Assembly (NCBI GenBank): GCA_003416985.1
Contig: QVIN01000008.1
Coordinates: 1 to 64,000 of the forward strand
Length of the DNA: 64,000 bases
From: Duganella sp. BJB480
GTDB lineage: Bacteria; Pseudomonadota; Gammaproteobacteria; Burkholderiales; Burkholderiaceae_D
Direction: 5' to 3'
Part shown: one piece after another, positions 1-7,867 of the stretch
Numbering within the stretch: position 1 is the first letter of the stretch
Layout: every line of letters begins with the position of its first letter
Program-made: the position numbers and the translations under genes
Notes under the pieces: model-generated
What the model saw: the letters and a program-made list of their open reading frames with translations, nothing else
The model's database searches: none
What the model was told of the DNA's origin: nothing

Positions 1-127
1 CTGCGGCGCTCCTGGCTTATCGTTACAACCTCGATTGTTTGCTTGTTCCTAGTCATATGCACAGTCCTATTCCTATCCGTAAGAATAGCGCATAGGCTGT
101 GTCCGGTGAATCAGGGGGCTATTTCAT

Positions 128-520
128 TTGGCGCGCTACGGCATTCCTCGATCACTGGAAGATCTGCAGCGCCAGGAACATCGGGCAATTCATTTCGCGA
201 GGACGCTCGGCGCTAAACCTTATGGATGGGAGTACCCGCACGGCGACAGTTATGCAAGGCTTCAGTTGCGAGGTGCGCTGCACGTCAACAGCGTACAGTC
301 CTACGAAGCAGCTGGCATCGCCGGCCTTGGCCTGATTCAGGCGCCACTGTTGGCGATTGGCCGGTACTTGGAGAGTGGAGCGTTGATAGAGCTTTTACCA
401 GATTTTCAGCACAAGCCGCTCGACGTCTCCCTGGTAGTAGCGCATCGGCGCAACTTGTCGCGCCGAGTCCGCACCTTCATGAAATGGATCGAAAACGTGC
501 TCGCCCCCTACCTGGAATAG
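128..520 (+). pseudogene. LysR-family regulator, C-terminal remnant
   Basis: The 130 codons encode only the C-terminal half of a LysR substrate-binding domain. They start in the typical stretch LARYGIPRSLEDL and end in VRTFMKWIENVLAPYLE. The winged-helix DNA-binding domain and the first effector-domain lobe are missing. In the same frame just upstream there is a TGA at 107-109, so the 5' part is decayed rather than simply cut off by the window edge. The reading frame begins at a TTG that is probably not a real start. A regulator without its DNA-binding domain should not work, so this is a relic next to the toxin-antitoxin pair. Confidence 0.6.
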
Positions 521-688
521 TGCACCGAACGGCTTGGCCCCGCCCTCGAAATCAACATTCTGAGTTGATGTCCTTGGGCGGCGGTAGCTTAAGCCTCAAG
601 CTCGGCGGCATGTGCTGACGCAGTTCATCCGCAGCGTGCTTAAGAGGTGCTACGCTTGCCTATCACACCCCGATAAACGGCATACAAT

Positions 689-970
689 ATGGCTATCCTG
701 TCCTTCCGGTGCAAACAGACCAAAAGGCTGTTCGAAGGAAAGGCAGTGCCCAAGTTCGCAAATTTTCGCTCCAGTGCAGAACGGAAGCTCCAGCTACTGG
801 ACAGCGCAGCCACATTGGATTTCTTACGCTCTCGGCCCGGAAATCATCTGGAGGCGCTCAGCGGCGAGCGCCGGGGCGAATACAGTATTAGAGTGAATGC
901 GCAGTTCAGAATCTGCTTCGTCTGGACAGAAGGCGGGCCGAAAGACGTGGAAATCATTGACTACCACTAA
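689..970 (+). CDS. higB: HigB-like toxin (RelE/ParE superfamily mRNA interferase)
   Basis: The 93-aa protein matches the HigB (plasmid maintenance killer) family over its whole length: SFRCKQTKRLF near the N-terminus, GNHLEALSGERRGEYSIRVN in the middle, and the usual ending FRICFVWTEGGPKDVEIIDYH split as FRICFVW and VEIIDYH. Family members are ribosome-dependent mRNA interferases that act in the cytoplasm and are neutralised by HigA. The antitoxin gene follows 17 bp downstream, in the toxin-first order typical of higBA. No clear Shine-Dalgarno precedes the ATG; TACAAT at 683-688 abuts it, so the 5' end of the transcript is uncertain. Protein and partner are both intact, so the module may be active. 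Confidence 0.9.
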   Translation: MAILSFRCKQTKRLFEGKAVPKFANFRSSAERKLQLLDSAATLDFLRSRPGNHLEALSGERRGEYSIRVNAQFRICFVWTEGGPKDVEIIDYH

Positions 971-987
971 CTGATCAAGGCTGTGAA

Positions 988-1317
988 ATGATGAAGAATG
1001 AAATGCGGCCCATCCATCCCGGCGAAATCTTGCGGGAGGAGTTTCTTGCCCCGTTAGGGATGACGCCACATGCGTTGTCGAAGGCGCTTCGTGTGGCACC
1101 GTCCCGTGTCAACGACATCGTCAACGAAAAACGTGGCGTCACCGCAGATACCGCGCTGCGGCTCGCGCGCTACTTCGGTGGCGATCCGCAGTCATGGCTC
1201 AACCTGCAACAGGCATATGATTTGAAAATGGCCACCAGACTGGCAATGAAAAAAATTATCGATGAGATCGAGCCGCGTAACGTCGGCGGCAACAACGGCC
1301 AAGCATTGGCAGCGTGA
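988..1317 (+). CDS. higA: HigA-like antitoxin (XRE-type HTH)
   Basis: A 109-aa HTH protein of the HigA/VapI family. It begins with the conserved HPGEILREEFLAPLGMTPHA, followed by an XRE helix-turn-helix (ALSKALRVAPSRVNDIVNEK) and the family signature FGGDPQSWLNLQQAYDLK. HigA binds HigB and represses the higBA promoter. The ATG at 988 has AAGG about 7 nt upstream; ATGs at 991 and 1003 are alternatives. The C-terminal extension after residue 85 (KKIIDEIEPRN...) is absent from the second HigA copy at 4887-5129. It forms a bicistronic unit with the upstream toxin. Confidence 0.9.
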   Translation: MMKNEMRPIHPGEILREEFLAPLGMTPHALSKALRVAPSRVNDIVNEKRGVTADTALRLARYFGGDPQSWLNLQQAYDLKMATRLAMKKIIDEIEPRNVGGNNGQALAA

Positions 1318-1329
1318 ACGCTGGCGAGC

Positions 1330-1399
1330 CGACACAAGTCTTGAAAATCCTTGTGTCGAACATACCTCACGCAACGCTCACTCATGCAAGTGGGCGTTG
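1330..1399. other. Two stem-loops downstream of higA
   Basis: CGACACAAG at 1330-1338 pairs with CTTGTGTCG at 1350-1358 around an 11-nt loop. CAACGCTCACT at 1372-1382 pairs with AGTGGGCGTTG at 1389-1399 with one G-T pair. Neither is followed by a T-run, so they are not classic terminators. They may stabilise the higBA transcript 3' end or be regulator sites; the sequence does not decide. The rest of 1318-1501 shows no gene. Confidence 0.45.
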
Positions 1400-1501
1400 T
1401 CGCTTCTGGGGCGGCAAACGCCATTTCAACCGAGCGTCCGTCGACCGGCGATTCGGCCCTGCTTGGCTACCGCAGATCCGAATTCAACGTCGCCGTGTAG
1501 C

Positions 1502-1651
1502 ATGTTTGACGAATTCCTGTCCCAACTCAGCCCCTCCGACAAGGAGAAAGGCCAAAAAATCCAAGCCGACTTATTCGAAAAAATGCGAAGCGTGACGCCG
1601 GTGACCGACCGGTATAAGTTGCCTGATAATTGGACGGCCCCCAAGGGATAA
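1502..1651 (+). CDS. Small hypothetical protein (49 aa)
   Basis: ATG at 1502 opens a 49-codon frame beginning MFDEFLSQLSPSDKEKGQKI and ending PDNWTAPKG. It is acidic/basic and hydrophilic, with a predicted helical middle (KEKGQKIQADLFEKMRSVT) and no signal peptide or membrane segment. A strong intrinsic terminator follows 37 bp after the stop, which supports a transcript ending here. No family was recognised and no good Shine-Dalgarno is visible. It lies in the lower-GC accessory patch with the higBA genes. It may be a real small gene or a chance frame. Confidence 0.45.
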   Translation: MFDEFLSQLSPSDKEKGQKIQADLFEKMRSVTPVTDRYKLPDNWTAPKG

Positions 1652-1688
1652 AGCCCTCTCGCACCGGCTCCAACAAGAACAGCAACAT

Positions 1689-1720
1689 AACGCCAACCCA
1701 TTGCAGGTTGGCGTTTTTGT
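1689..1720 (+). terminator. Intrinsic terminator
   Basis: A perfect 10-bp stem (AACGCCAACC at 1689-1698, GGTTGGCGTT at 1706-1715) with a 7-nt loop runs into a T-run. It would end the higBA/small-ORF transcript. On the other strand it also lies just beyond the AraC gene, where the flanking bases are less A-rich. Confidence 0.85.
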
Positions 1721-1768
1721 TTCCGACGCAGGAAATCCTGGCTTCCGGCTGCGCGCCCTCCAGTACAT

Positions 1769-2656
1769 TTATCCCCGCGCATAGTGGACCGGCGCCATTC
1801 CCTCATGGCGTGAGAACGCAACGCTGAAGGCGCTTGCCGAGCTATAGCCGACGCGTTCGGCGACGTCCGCGATCCGGCAGCCGTTTCGCAGCAGGTTCTT
1901 TGCAAGCGCCATGCGCCAAGTGAGCAGGTATTTCATCGGCGCGACTCCCATGGCATCGGTGAACCGCGCAAAGAATGCCGATCTGGAAAGGGCCGCCTCC
2001 TGCGCCAACAGCGCGACGGTCCAGGCCTGGTCGGGGACTCGGTGCATTCCTCGCAACGCCGCCGCCAGGCGCTCGTCAGCGAGCCCGCGCAACAAACCCT
2101 TCGACTCTGGTTTCACTTCGTGGCCGCGGATTGCTTCGATCAGAAGAACCTCCAGCATTTTCTGCAAAACGATATCGCGCGCAGGGCGCTGCTCGCGGGA
2201 CTCATCGCGCACCAGTTCTACAAGCGAAGCCAACCTGCGTGCCCCGTGCACATGAATGAGTTCAGGCAAAAGCGAAACCAGCAAAGCCGCATCCGGCGAA
2301 CCAAATACGCAGTGGCCAACGATCAGTCGAACGTCATGCGGGCCATGTGCAATCCCGAGCCTGAACTCGCCAGGTCCGAGTGCGAGCGGGGGCGTATCGA
2401 ACTCCTGGCCGGCCGGCGCGATGCTCGACATCGCAAAATCATATGCGGCAGGGATCAGGACGAAGTCGCCTTCCGCGAGTGTGATGGGCATGCGCCGGTC
2501 CAGTGTCAAAAGACAGCTGCCCTCGAGGACGACGCAATAAAAAGGTTGTCCCATTTCCGAGCGCCGCACCCGCCACGCGCCAGCTCCGGCAACGACTTTC
2601 GAGAGCGCCGCCCCAGGCTGCAACAACGCTACCACCTCTGCGAATGGATCGATCAA
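1769..2656 (-). CDS. AraC-family transcriptional regulator (cupin-type sensor domain)
   Basis: A 295-aa regulator with an N-terminal cupin-like ligand domain of the AraC_binding/cupin_6 type (residues ~1-190, with FYCVVLEGSCLLTLD and LAEGDFVLIPAAYDF) and a C-terminal AraC double HTH (residues ~195-295, ending AERVGYSSASAFSVAFSRH). The second HTH contains the canonical GYSSASAFSVAF pattern. It is transcribed divergently from the SDR gene starting at 2759, with about 100 bp between. In such pairs the AraC protein usually controls the adjacent dehydrogenase, and that is inferred here. The ligand is unknown. Confidence 0.9.
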   Translation of the reverse strand: MIDPFAEVVALLQPGAALSKVVAGAGAWRVRRSEMGQPFYCVVLEGSCLLTLDRRMPITLAEGDFVLIPAAYDFAMSSIAPAGQEFDTPPLALGPGEFRLGIAHGPHDVRLIVGHCVFGSPDAALLVSLLPELIHVHGARRLASLVELVRDESREQRPARDIVLQKMLEVLLIEAIRGHEVKPESKGLLRGLADERLAAALRGMHRVPDQAWTVALLAQEAALSRSAFFARFTDAMGVAPMKYLLTWRMALAKNLLRNGCRIADVAERVGYSSASAFSVAFSRHEGMAPVHYARG

Positions 2657-2758
2657 GCCAGGACTCCTACTAATGAAATGTGGACTTCTGATTGTAGCAA
2701 ATCCTGCTACGTTGAACTATTGTTCTCAGCTTGTTCACCCACTCAAAGGAACCACACC

Positions 2759-3496
2759 ATGAGAACCGTTCTGATCACCGGCTGCTCTTCCGGATTCGGT
2801 CTTGAAACCGCCCGTCATTTTCTCGCGCGAGACTGGAAGGTCATCGCCACGATGCGGACACCTCAGCAACACAAGCTCCCGCAATCGGAACACCTGCGCG
2901 TAATCGCACTCGACGTTACCGATCCGCACAGCATCCGTCAGGCGATCGAAGCCGCCGGCCCGATCGACGTCCTGGTCAACAATGCGGGAATCGGCGTGAT
3001 GGGGGCTCTGGAAGGAACCTCAATGGAAACCGCGCGCGCAATTTTCGAGACCAACACCTTGGGAACGATGGCCGTGACGCAGGCCGTGCTACCCCAGTTC
3101 CGGGCACGACGCGCAGGCGTCATCGTCAATGTGACGTCGATTGTGACGGCCGCGCCATTCCCTCTGATCTCTGTCTATGCGGCCAGCAAGGCGGCGGTCG
3201 ATGCGTTCAGCGTATCGCTGGCGCTCGAGCTGGCTCAATTCGATATCCGCGTACGTCTGGTGCAGCCCGGCCGCGCGCCCGGCACACGTTTCGGAGAGCA
3301 CGCGAAAGCTCGGATGACAAGCGACAGCATCCCGGCGCCCTACGCGCTATTCGCGCAAGGCATCTTTGAAGGCATGGCGACTTCGTCCGCCGTCACCAAT
3401 CCGGAAGACGTTGCGGAAGCAGTCTGGCGCGCGGCAAGCGACCCGTCGTGCCCAATTCGGATAGCTGCGGGCGAGGACGCGCTCGCGTTGCTATAA
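2759..3496 (+). CDS. Short-chain dehydrogenase/reductase (SDR)
   Basis: A 245-aa classical SDR starting MRTVLITGCSSGFGLETAR, which holds the TGxxxGxG Rossmann motif. NNAGIGVMGALE is the NNAG motif, and the catalytic set is S (VTSIVTA) with YAASKAAVDA (YxxxK). Cofactor choice and substrate cannot be read; the residues after beta-2 do not decide between NAD and NADP. The chosen start at 2759 follows AAAGGAACC. The same frame is open far upstream, but that part has no SDR similarity and runs antisense to the AraC gene. The gene is divergent from that AraC regulator, its likely controller. Confidence 0.9.
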   Translation: MRTVLITGCSSGFGLETARHFLARDWKVIATMRTPQQHKLPQSEHLRVIALDVTDPHSIRQAIEAAGPIDVLVNNAGIGVMGALEGTSMETARAIFETNTLGTMAVTQAVLPQFRARRAGVIVNVTSIVTAAPFPLISVYAASKAAVDAFSVSLALELAQFDIRVRLVQPGRAPGTRFGEHAKARMTSDSIPAPYALFAQGIFEGMATSSAVTNPEDVAEAVWRAASDPSCPIRIAAGEDALALL

Positions 3497-3600
3497 CTAA
3501 CGCCTTCCTCCAGTTCCACACGGCGGCAGCACAAAATATCAAAACCGATGCGCCGCCCTGTCGCATCATGGTTGCCTTGTCAATCAACCGGGAATCCACC

Positions 3601-3954
3601 ATGCAAATCGATCACCAACAGGTGTGGGAAACGTACACGTCCGCCTGGAAAGCAGAAAGTGCCGACGACACGCGCGCGCTGTTCGAAGCCAGTCTGGAGC
3701 GGGAGTGCACCTACCGGGACCCGCTGACCAAGGTCGACGGCTGGGACAACCTGATGGCCTATATGTCGAACTTCCACCAGCAGGTCCCTGGCGGTCATTT
3801 CGTCACGCGCCGCTTCCGCTACCACCAGGGGCAGAGCGTCGCGCAGTGGGACATGCTGGACCGGCTGGGCAATGTTATCGGTGACGGCGTCAGCGTGGGC
3901 CATTACAATGAAGCCGGCCGGCTTGTGGCAATCGCTGGTTTCTTCGATATCTGA
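3601..3954 (+). CDS. NTF2-like / SnoaL-like protein
   Basis: A 117-aa soluble protein with the size and pattern of the NTF2-like superfamily: an N-terminal helix (VWETYTSAWKA), a TYRDPLTKVDGWDNLMAYM segment, and beta strands ending in GHYNEAGRLVAIAGFFDI. Members are small alpha+beta barrels used as polyketide cyclases, isomerases or stress proteins, so the exact reaction cannot be named. It sits 104 bp after the SDR and 29 bp before the AraC-GyrI regulator. The three genes on this strand may be one small oxidoreductive or stress unit. The ATG at 3601 follows a weak GGGAATCC. Confidence 0.7.
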   Translation: MQIDHQQVWETYTSAWKAESADDTRALFEASLERECTYRDPLTKVDGWDNLMAYMSNFHQQVPGGHFVTRRFRYHQGQSVAQWDMLDRLGNVIGDGVSVGHYNEAGRLVAIAGFFDI

Positions 3955-3983
3955 ACATCTCCCGGCGTTGCGATGGAGTCCCT

Positions 3984-4853
3984 TTGAATTACCTGAATCA
4001 AATCCAGCAAGGCATCGACTTCATCGAAACCAATCTGGAGGAGGACATCGCCTTGACAACGGTGGCGCGCGAGGCAGGCTTGAGCCAATGGCACTATCAG
4101 CGCATTTTCAAGGCGCTGACCAAGGAGACGCTCAAGACCTATATCCGCTCGCGCCGCCTCGCCAACGCGCTGGATAAATTGCTGGAGACGCGCCTGGGCA
4201 TCCTCGATATCGCCCTCCTGGCTGGCTACAACAGCCAGGAGGCGTTCACGCGCGCCTTCAAGGAACACTACGCACAAACGCCCAACGAATTCCGGCAACG
4301 CGGGCGGCGCAATCTTATCGTGCGCAAGCTGAAAATGGATGAGGACTATCTACGCCATGTCCACCAGAACATGGAGCACATCCCGGAGCTTGGCGCGCGG
4401 CCGGCGATGCTGCTGGTCGGCATGCACACACGTTTTTACGGCAGCGAGTCGGACAAGAACAACTTGGGCGAGAAGCTGCCGCCCCTTTGGGAGCGCTTCA
4501 TTGCGCGGCTGAAGGAAGTGGAACACGCGGTGCCGGGGTGCTGCTATGGCGTGGTGCTGCCGGTGGCGGGAGACTCCGACGAGCTGGAGTACTACGCCGC
4601 CATCGAAGTGCGGCAAGCCGACGCGCTTCCCGCGGGCATGCACAGGATAGAAGTGCCGGCCGCGACATACGCGACTTTTCTGCACCACGGCTTGGGCAAG
4701 CTGGTCGACCGTACGGTGGACTATATTTATTCGAGCTGGCTATGCCAGTCCGCCTACCGCCACAACGGCGGCCCCGATCTGGAAATCTACGACGCCAGCT
4801 TCGATCCGCTGTCCGAACGCTCGCAAATGCGCTACGCCATTCCGATCGCCTGA
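3984..4853 (+). CDS. AraC-family regulator with GyrI-like effector domain
   Basis: A 289-aa regulator in which the AraC double HTH comes first (residues ~8-108, TVAREAGLSQWHYQRIFKAL and ALLAGYNSQEAFTRAFKEHY). A GyrI/Rob-type small-molecule domain follows (residues ~125-289, ending in FDPLSERSQMRYAIPIA). This order is that of Rob and related multidrug or stress regulators. Translation probably starts at TTG 3984, because GGAG lies at 3975-3978 and the N-terminus MNYLNQIQQGIDFIE aligns with the first HTH helix. The orphan HigA gene begins 33 bp downstream on the same strand. Confidence 0.88.
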   Translation: MNYLNQIQQGIDFIETNLEEDIALTTVAREAGLSQWHYQRIFKALTKETLKTYIRSRRLANALDKLLETRLGILDIALLAGYNSQEAFTRAFKEHYAQTPNEFRQRGRRNLIVRKLKMDEDYLRHVHQNMEHIPELGARPAMLLVGMHTRFYGSESDKNNLGEKLPPLWERFIARLKEVEHAVPGCCYGVVLPVAGDSDELEYYAAIEVRQADALPAGMHRIEVPAATYATFLHHGLGKLVDRTVDYIYSSWLCQSAYRHNGGPDLEIYDASFDPLSERSQMRYAIPIA

Positions 4854-4886
4854 CGACAGCGGCAGTGTGCCGCACTGGCACAGCTC

Positions 4887-5129
4887 ATGCCCCGCCATCC
4901 CGGCGAAATCTTGCGCGAGGAGTTTCTTGCCCCGTTGGGGATGAAGCCATATGCGCTGTCGAAGGCGCTTCATGTGGCGCCGTCCCATATCAATGGCATC
5001 CTCACTGAGAAACGCGCGATAACCGCAGATACCGCGCTGCGGCTTGCGCGCTGCTTCGGTGGCGATCCGCAATCATGGCTCAACCTGCAACAAGCCTATG
5101 ATTTGAAAATGGCCGCCAAAGCCGCTTAG
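4887..5129 (+). CDS. Orphan HigA-like antitoxin (second copy)
   Basis: An 80-aa XRE-type HTH protein that closely resembles the HigA at 988-1317. Both share HPGEILREEFLAPLGM, ITADTALRLAR or VTADTALRLAR, and FGGDPQSWLNLQQAYDLKMA; the DNA is also very similar across this core. It lacks the C-terminal extension of the first copy. No toxin gene lies beside it: an AraC-GyrI gene is 33 bp upstream and a MYG1-like gene overlaps its stop by 4 bp convergently. It could cross-neutralise the HigB at 689-970 or be an anti-addiction relic. Translation may depend on coupling, since no strong Shine-Dalgarno is seen. Confidence 0.82.
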   Translation: MPRHPGEILREEFLAPLGMKPYALSKALHVAPSHINGILTEKRAITADTALRLARCFGGDPQSWLNLQQAYDLKMAAKAA

Positions 5130-6082
5130 CCCGCGCCGCCTTCGCCGATCTCCTGCAGCGCCAAGGCCGCCATCGCGCGTATGCCCTCGTACGATTTGGC
5201 CGACGCGATAAACCTGCCGTTGTGGCAGAAGCCCGCGTCCGGCACACCGGTCACCGCCGCCAGCTCGGCGTCGCGCAGGCCCGCCCACGCTTCGGGCAGG
5301 TCGGCCCGCGCATCGAAACTCTCGGCGCTGACCGATACGGTGTGCAGCATGTGGCGCTGCTCGGCGACGTTATGGCTGATCACGAACAGCACCTTCGGCA
5401 TTTCCTTGCGCACCACCTGGCTCCACGGCAGCGCGCCGTTTTTCAGGAACAGCACCTTGCCGCCTTCGAGCACCTCCCCTTGCCGGACCTGCTCCAGCGC
5501 GAGCAATGCGCCAACCCGGTAGCGCACGGCATTGAGCATGACGTCGGTCAGCATGGCCATCGCGCGGCGGAACTGCTCCATGCGGTAGGCGTCCACCGCC
5601 TCGCCGTAGCCCAGCCTTTGCTCGTCGAGCCAGTTGGTGTTGTAGCCCGAGACCACCGCCGACAATCCATACCCGCCCGGCGCGCTCTTCGCGGCGCCCA
5701 CATCCGACAAGTCGAGATACTGCACCACGTCCGCATCGATGCCGTAGGCCACTTCCTGCGCCTTGTCGTCCGCCAGTTGATGCCCGCAATGCGCCAGGGC
5801 CAGCGCCGCGACGCAGCGCGCGCCATACTCCCGCCAGACCAGGCCCGCGCTGGCATACGGCACGCCGCTCTGCCGCGCACCGTCGAAGCCTTTTTGATGG
5901 TGGTCGAAGCGGCCGGTGGCCGGGTCCCAGATGCCGCCGACATCGACCGCAAAGTCGGCCGCCTCAATGGTCGCCGGGTCGCGCGTACGGACAACGTCCG
6001 CGTCGGGGAATAAAATCTTCAGTACGGCCACCGCCCACGCATCGTCCGCGTGAAACTTGCCGCTGTGAGTCGCTATGATCAT
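5126..6082 (-). CDS. MYG1/UPF0160 family protein (DHH-like phosphoesterase)
   Basis: A 318-aa MYG1-family protein. It starts MIIATHSGKFHADDAWAVAV, which carries the HSGKFHADD metal-binding motif, continues with DVGGIWDPATGRFDHHQKG (DHH-type motif), and keeps YGIDADVVQYLD. Eukaryotic MYG1 is a 3'-5' RNA exonuclease, and the bacterial role is unproven. The start at 6082 was chosen over an in-frame upstream codon because AGGACCAGGC precedes it and the family begins there. The 3' end overlaps the orphan higA convergently by 4 bp. Confidence 0.88.
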   Translation of the reverse strand: MIIATHSGKFHADDAWAVAVLKILFPDADVVRTRDPATIEAADFAVDVGGIWDPATGRFDHHQKGFDGARQSGVPYASAGLVWREYGARCVAALALAHCGHQLADDKAQEVAYGIDADVVQYLDLSDVGAAKSAPGGYGLSAVVSGYNTNWLDEQRLGYGEAVDAYRMEQFRRAMAMLTDVMLNAVRYRVGALLALEQVRQGEVLEGGKVLFLKNGALPWSQVVRKEMPKVLFVISHNVAEQRHMLHTVSVSAESFDARADLPEAWAGLRDAELAAVTGVPDAGFCHNGRFIASAKSYEGIRAMAALALQEIGEGGAG

Positions 6083-6226
6083 GCCTGGTCCTATCGTTAA
6101 ACGACCGACATGATATACCGTCACGGCCGCAGCATCGCTGGCGAGGCCAATTGAGGCTTGAAGACGCCATTGGACCGCGCGGCGCGTGGGGCTCCACTAT
6201 CGCCACGCCTTCATCTGGACGGCGAT

Positions 6227-7060
6227 TCAAACAATAGCCTGACGGCGATGCCCGCGCACCGCCGTCGGCGCAAAGCCGAAGCGGTCCCGAAAGCGCATGG
6301 CGAACTGCGAGGGGGTCTGGTAGCCGACCGCGAGCGCAATCTGCGTCACCGGTTGGGCCGTCGATTGCAGCAGCTGCAGCGCGAACGTCATCCGCGCATC
6401 GACCAGAATTGCGCTGAGCGAAGTGCCCTCGTCGGCGAGCTTGCGTCGCAACGTCGCCTCGCTGACGGCGAACTCCGACGCCACGACACCGGCGCTCCAT
6501 TCCCGCGCCACGTCCCTGCCGACCATGCGCCTGAGCTTGACGGCCAAGGTCAAGTCCCGGGACTGCTCGAACCTGCCGCCGTGCAGGCCCATCCACAGCA
6601 GCAGCTCGGCGGCCCGGTGCCGCGCGATATCGACCCGCACGCGCCCGCCCTCCATGGCCTCGGCCGCCCGACCGAAGGCCGCGATGAAATCGGCCGGCGC
6701 GCCGACGATGGGCAGCGCATGCCGGATCACGGCCTGCTGGGCATGGGCGTCGGCGTGCGCGGCGATCAAAGCGCCATCCCACGCCACCCACCGGGCCCGA
6801 TAGCTTCCCTGCTCGCCGATCCGGTTCGTGACATCGACCGACTGGCCGCCCGCCAGCGCGATCGCCTCCCCTGCATGTATCTCGCAGGCGCCGCCCGGCC
6901 ACCGCAACGATTTGGAGCCCTGCTCGACCACGATCACTATCGGGCCCTCGATGAACAGGCGCTTGAATGCCAGCTCCTGCTCTTGCACCACGCTGGCGGT
7001 CGCGCCCACACCGGGACGCAGCGCGATCCGGGGTTCGCTCCCGGTTGGATAGGCAATCAT
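6227..7060 (-). CDS. AraC-family transcriptional regulator
   Basis: A 277-aa regulator. The N-terminal ~170 residues form an AraC-type ligand domain of undefined specificity. The C-terminal ~100 residues carry the AraC HTH pair, with EFAVSEATLRRKLADEGTSL as the first helix-turn-helix and ALAVGYQTPSQFAMRFRDRF as the second. The start at 7060 is preceded by GAGGTATCC at good spacing and is preferred to a longer frame that would run into the upstream gene. It lies 49 bp downstream of the exported PEBP-like gene on the same strand and may be co-transcribed. Confidence 0.87.
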   Translation of the reverse strand: MIAYPTGSEPRIALRPGVGATASVVQEQELAFKRLFIEGPIVIVVEQGSKSLRWPGGACEIHAGEAIALAGGQSVDVTNRIGEQGSYRARWVAWDGALIAAHADAHAQQAVIRHALPIVGAPADFIAAFGRAAEAMEGGRVRVDIARHRAAELLLWMGLHGGRFEQSRDLTLAVKLRRMVGRDVAREWSAGVVASEFAVSEATLRRKLADEGTSLSAILVDARMTFALQLLQSTAQPVTQIALAVGYQTPSQFAMRFRDRFGFAPTAVRGHRRQAIV

Positions 7061-7109
7061 GGATACCTCACTGGCGGAATGATTCAAACCCGGCGTGGCC
7101 CTGGCCGCG

Positions 7110-7718
7110 CTAGCGCGCAAACTGCGCGGTAAAGCTTGCCTTGCCCAGCAAGGTGCCACCGATGCCCTTGTTCAGCACGAACGCATACAGGGCGGGCGCG
7201 CCGGACCGCGGCACGCCGCCGGCGGCTGGCAGGTCGCTGACAGCCAGGGCATACACCGTGAACACGTAGCGGTGGGGCCGGTCGCCGGCCGGCGGGCAAG
7301 GACCGCCATAGTTGCCGTTCCCGCCCGTCGCGCCGGTGTCCTGAAAATCGGACGCGCCGCCGTACGCCGGCGCCGGCAGGCTGGCCGCCCGGTTGCCCGC
7401 TCCCTGCGCCAGACCGGTCGCCGAGGCCGGAATATTGTACACGGCCCAGTGCCAGAAGCCGCTGCCGGTCGGGGCGTCGAGGTCAAGCATCTGCACCGCG
7501 TAGCTCCGCGTGCCGGCCGGCGCATCGCTCCAGACCAGCGCGGGCGAGAGGTTCTCTCCGGCGCAGCCGAAGCCGTTGAGGAGATGGCGTTGGGAGAAGG
7601 TGCCCGACTCCAGGTCCGGGCTGGACAGCGTAAAGGCCGGCGTCTGGGCCATGGCGGCGGCGCCCCAGGCCGTCAACAGGGCGCCGAAGGCGAGAGCAAG
7701 CAGTTTGTTGGTGTTCAT
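7110..7718 (-). CDS. Exported YbhB/YbcL-family (PEBP-like) protein
   Basis: A 202-aa member of the phosphatidylethanolamine-binding protein superfamily. A signal peptide ends near AAMAQ (residues 1-24). Family motifs are ENLSPALVW, VQMLDLDAPTGSGFWHWAVYNIP (in two parts, DLDAP and HWAVYNIP) and YGGPCPP. Bacterial homologues are small anion- or lipid-binding proteins of unclear role; E. coli YbcL acts outside the cytoplasm. Placement in the periplasm is inferred from the signal peptide. The AraC gene follows on the same strand. Confidence 0.88.
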   Translation of the reverse strand: MNTNKLLALAFGALLTAWGAAAMAQTPAFTLSSPDLESGTFSQRHLLNGFGCAGENLSPALVWSDAPAGTRSYAVQMLDLDAPTGSGFWHWAVYNIPASATGLAQGAGNRAASLPAPAYGGASDFQDTGATGGNGNYGGPCPPAGDRPHRYVFTVYALAVSDLPAAGGVPRSGAPALYAFVLNKGIGGTLLGKASFTAQFAR

Positions 7719-7867
7719 CTGGTCTTTCCGGTCGGGTTGGGAAGGTGCGTTGAGACCATGCCAGCGTACCGGCCCTGCGGCCGACCCGCCGTCGCGGATC
7801 GCTCGACTTCTGTCGCCAAACGATCACGGCGGGCTCTTCCGCCATCCCGTCGACGCGCCCCGCCCCA

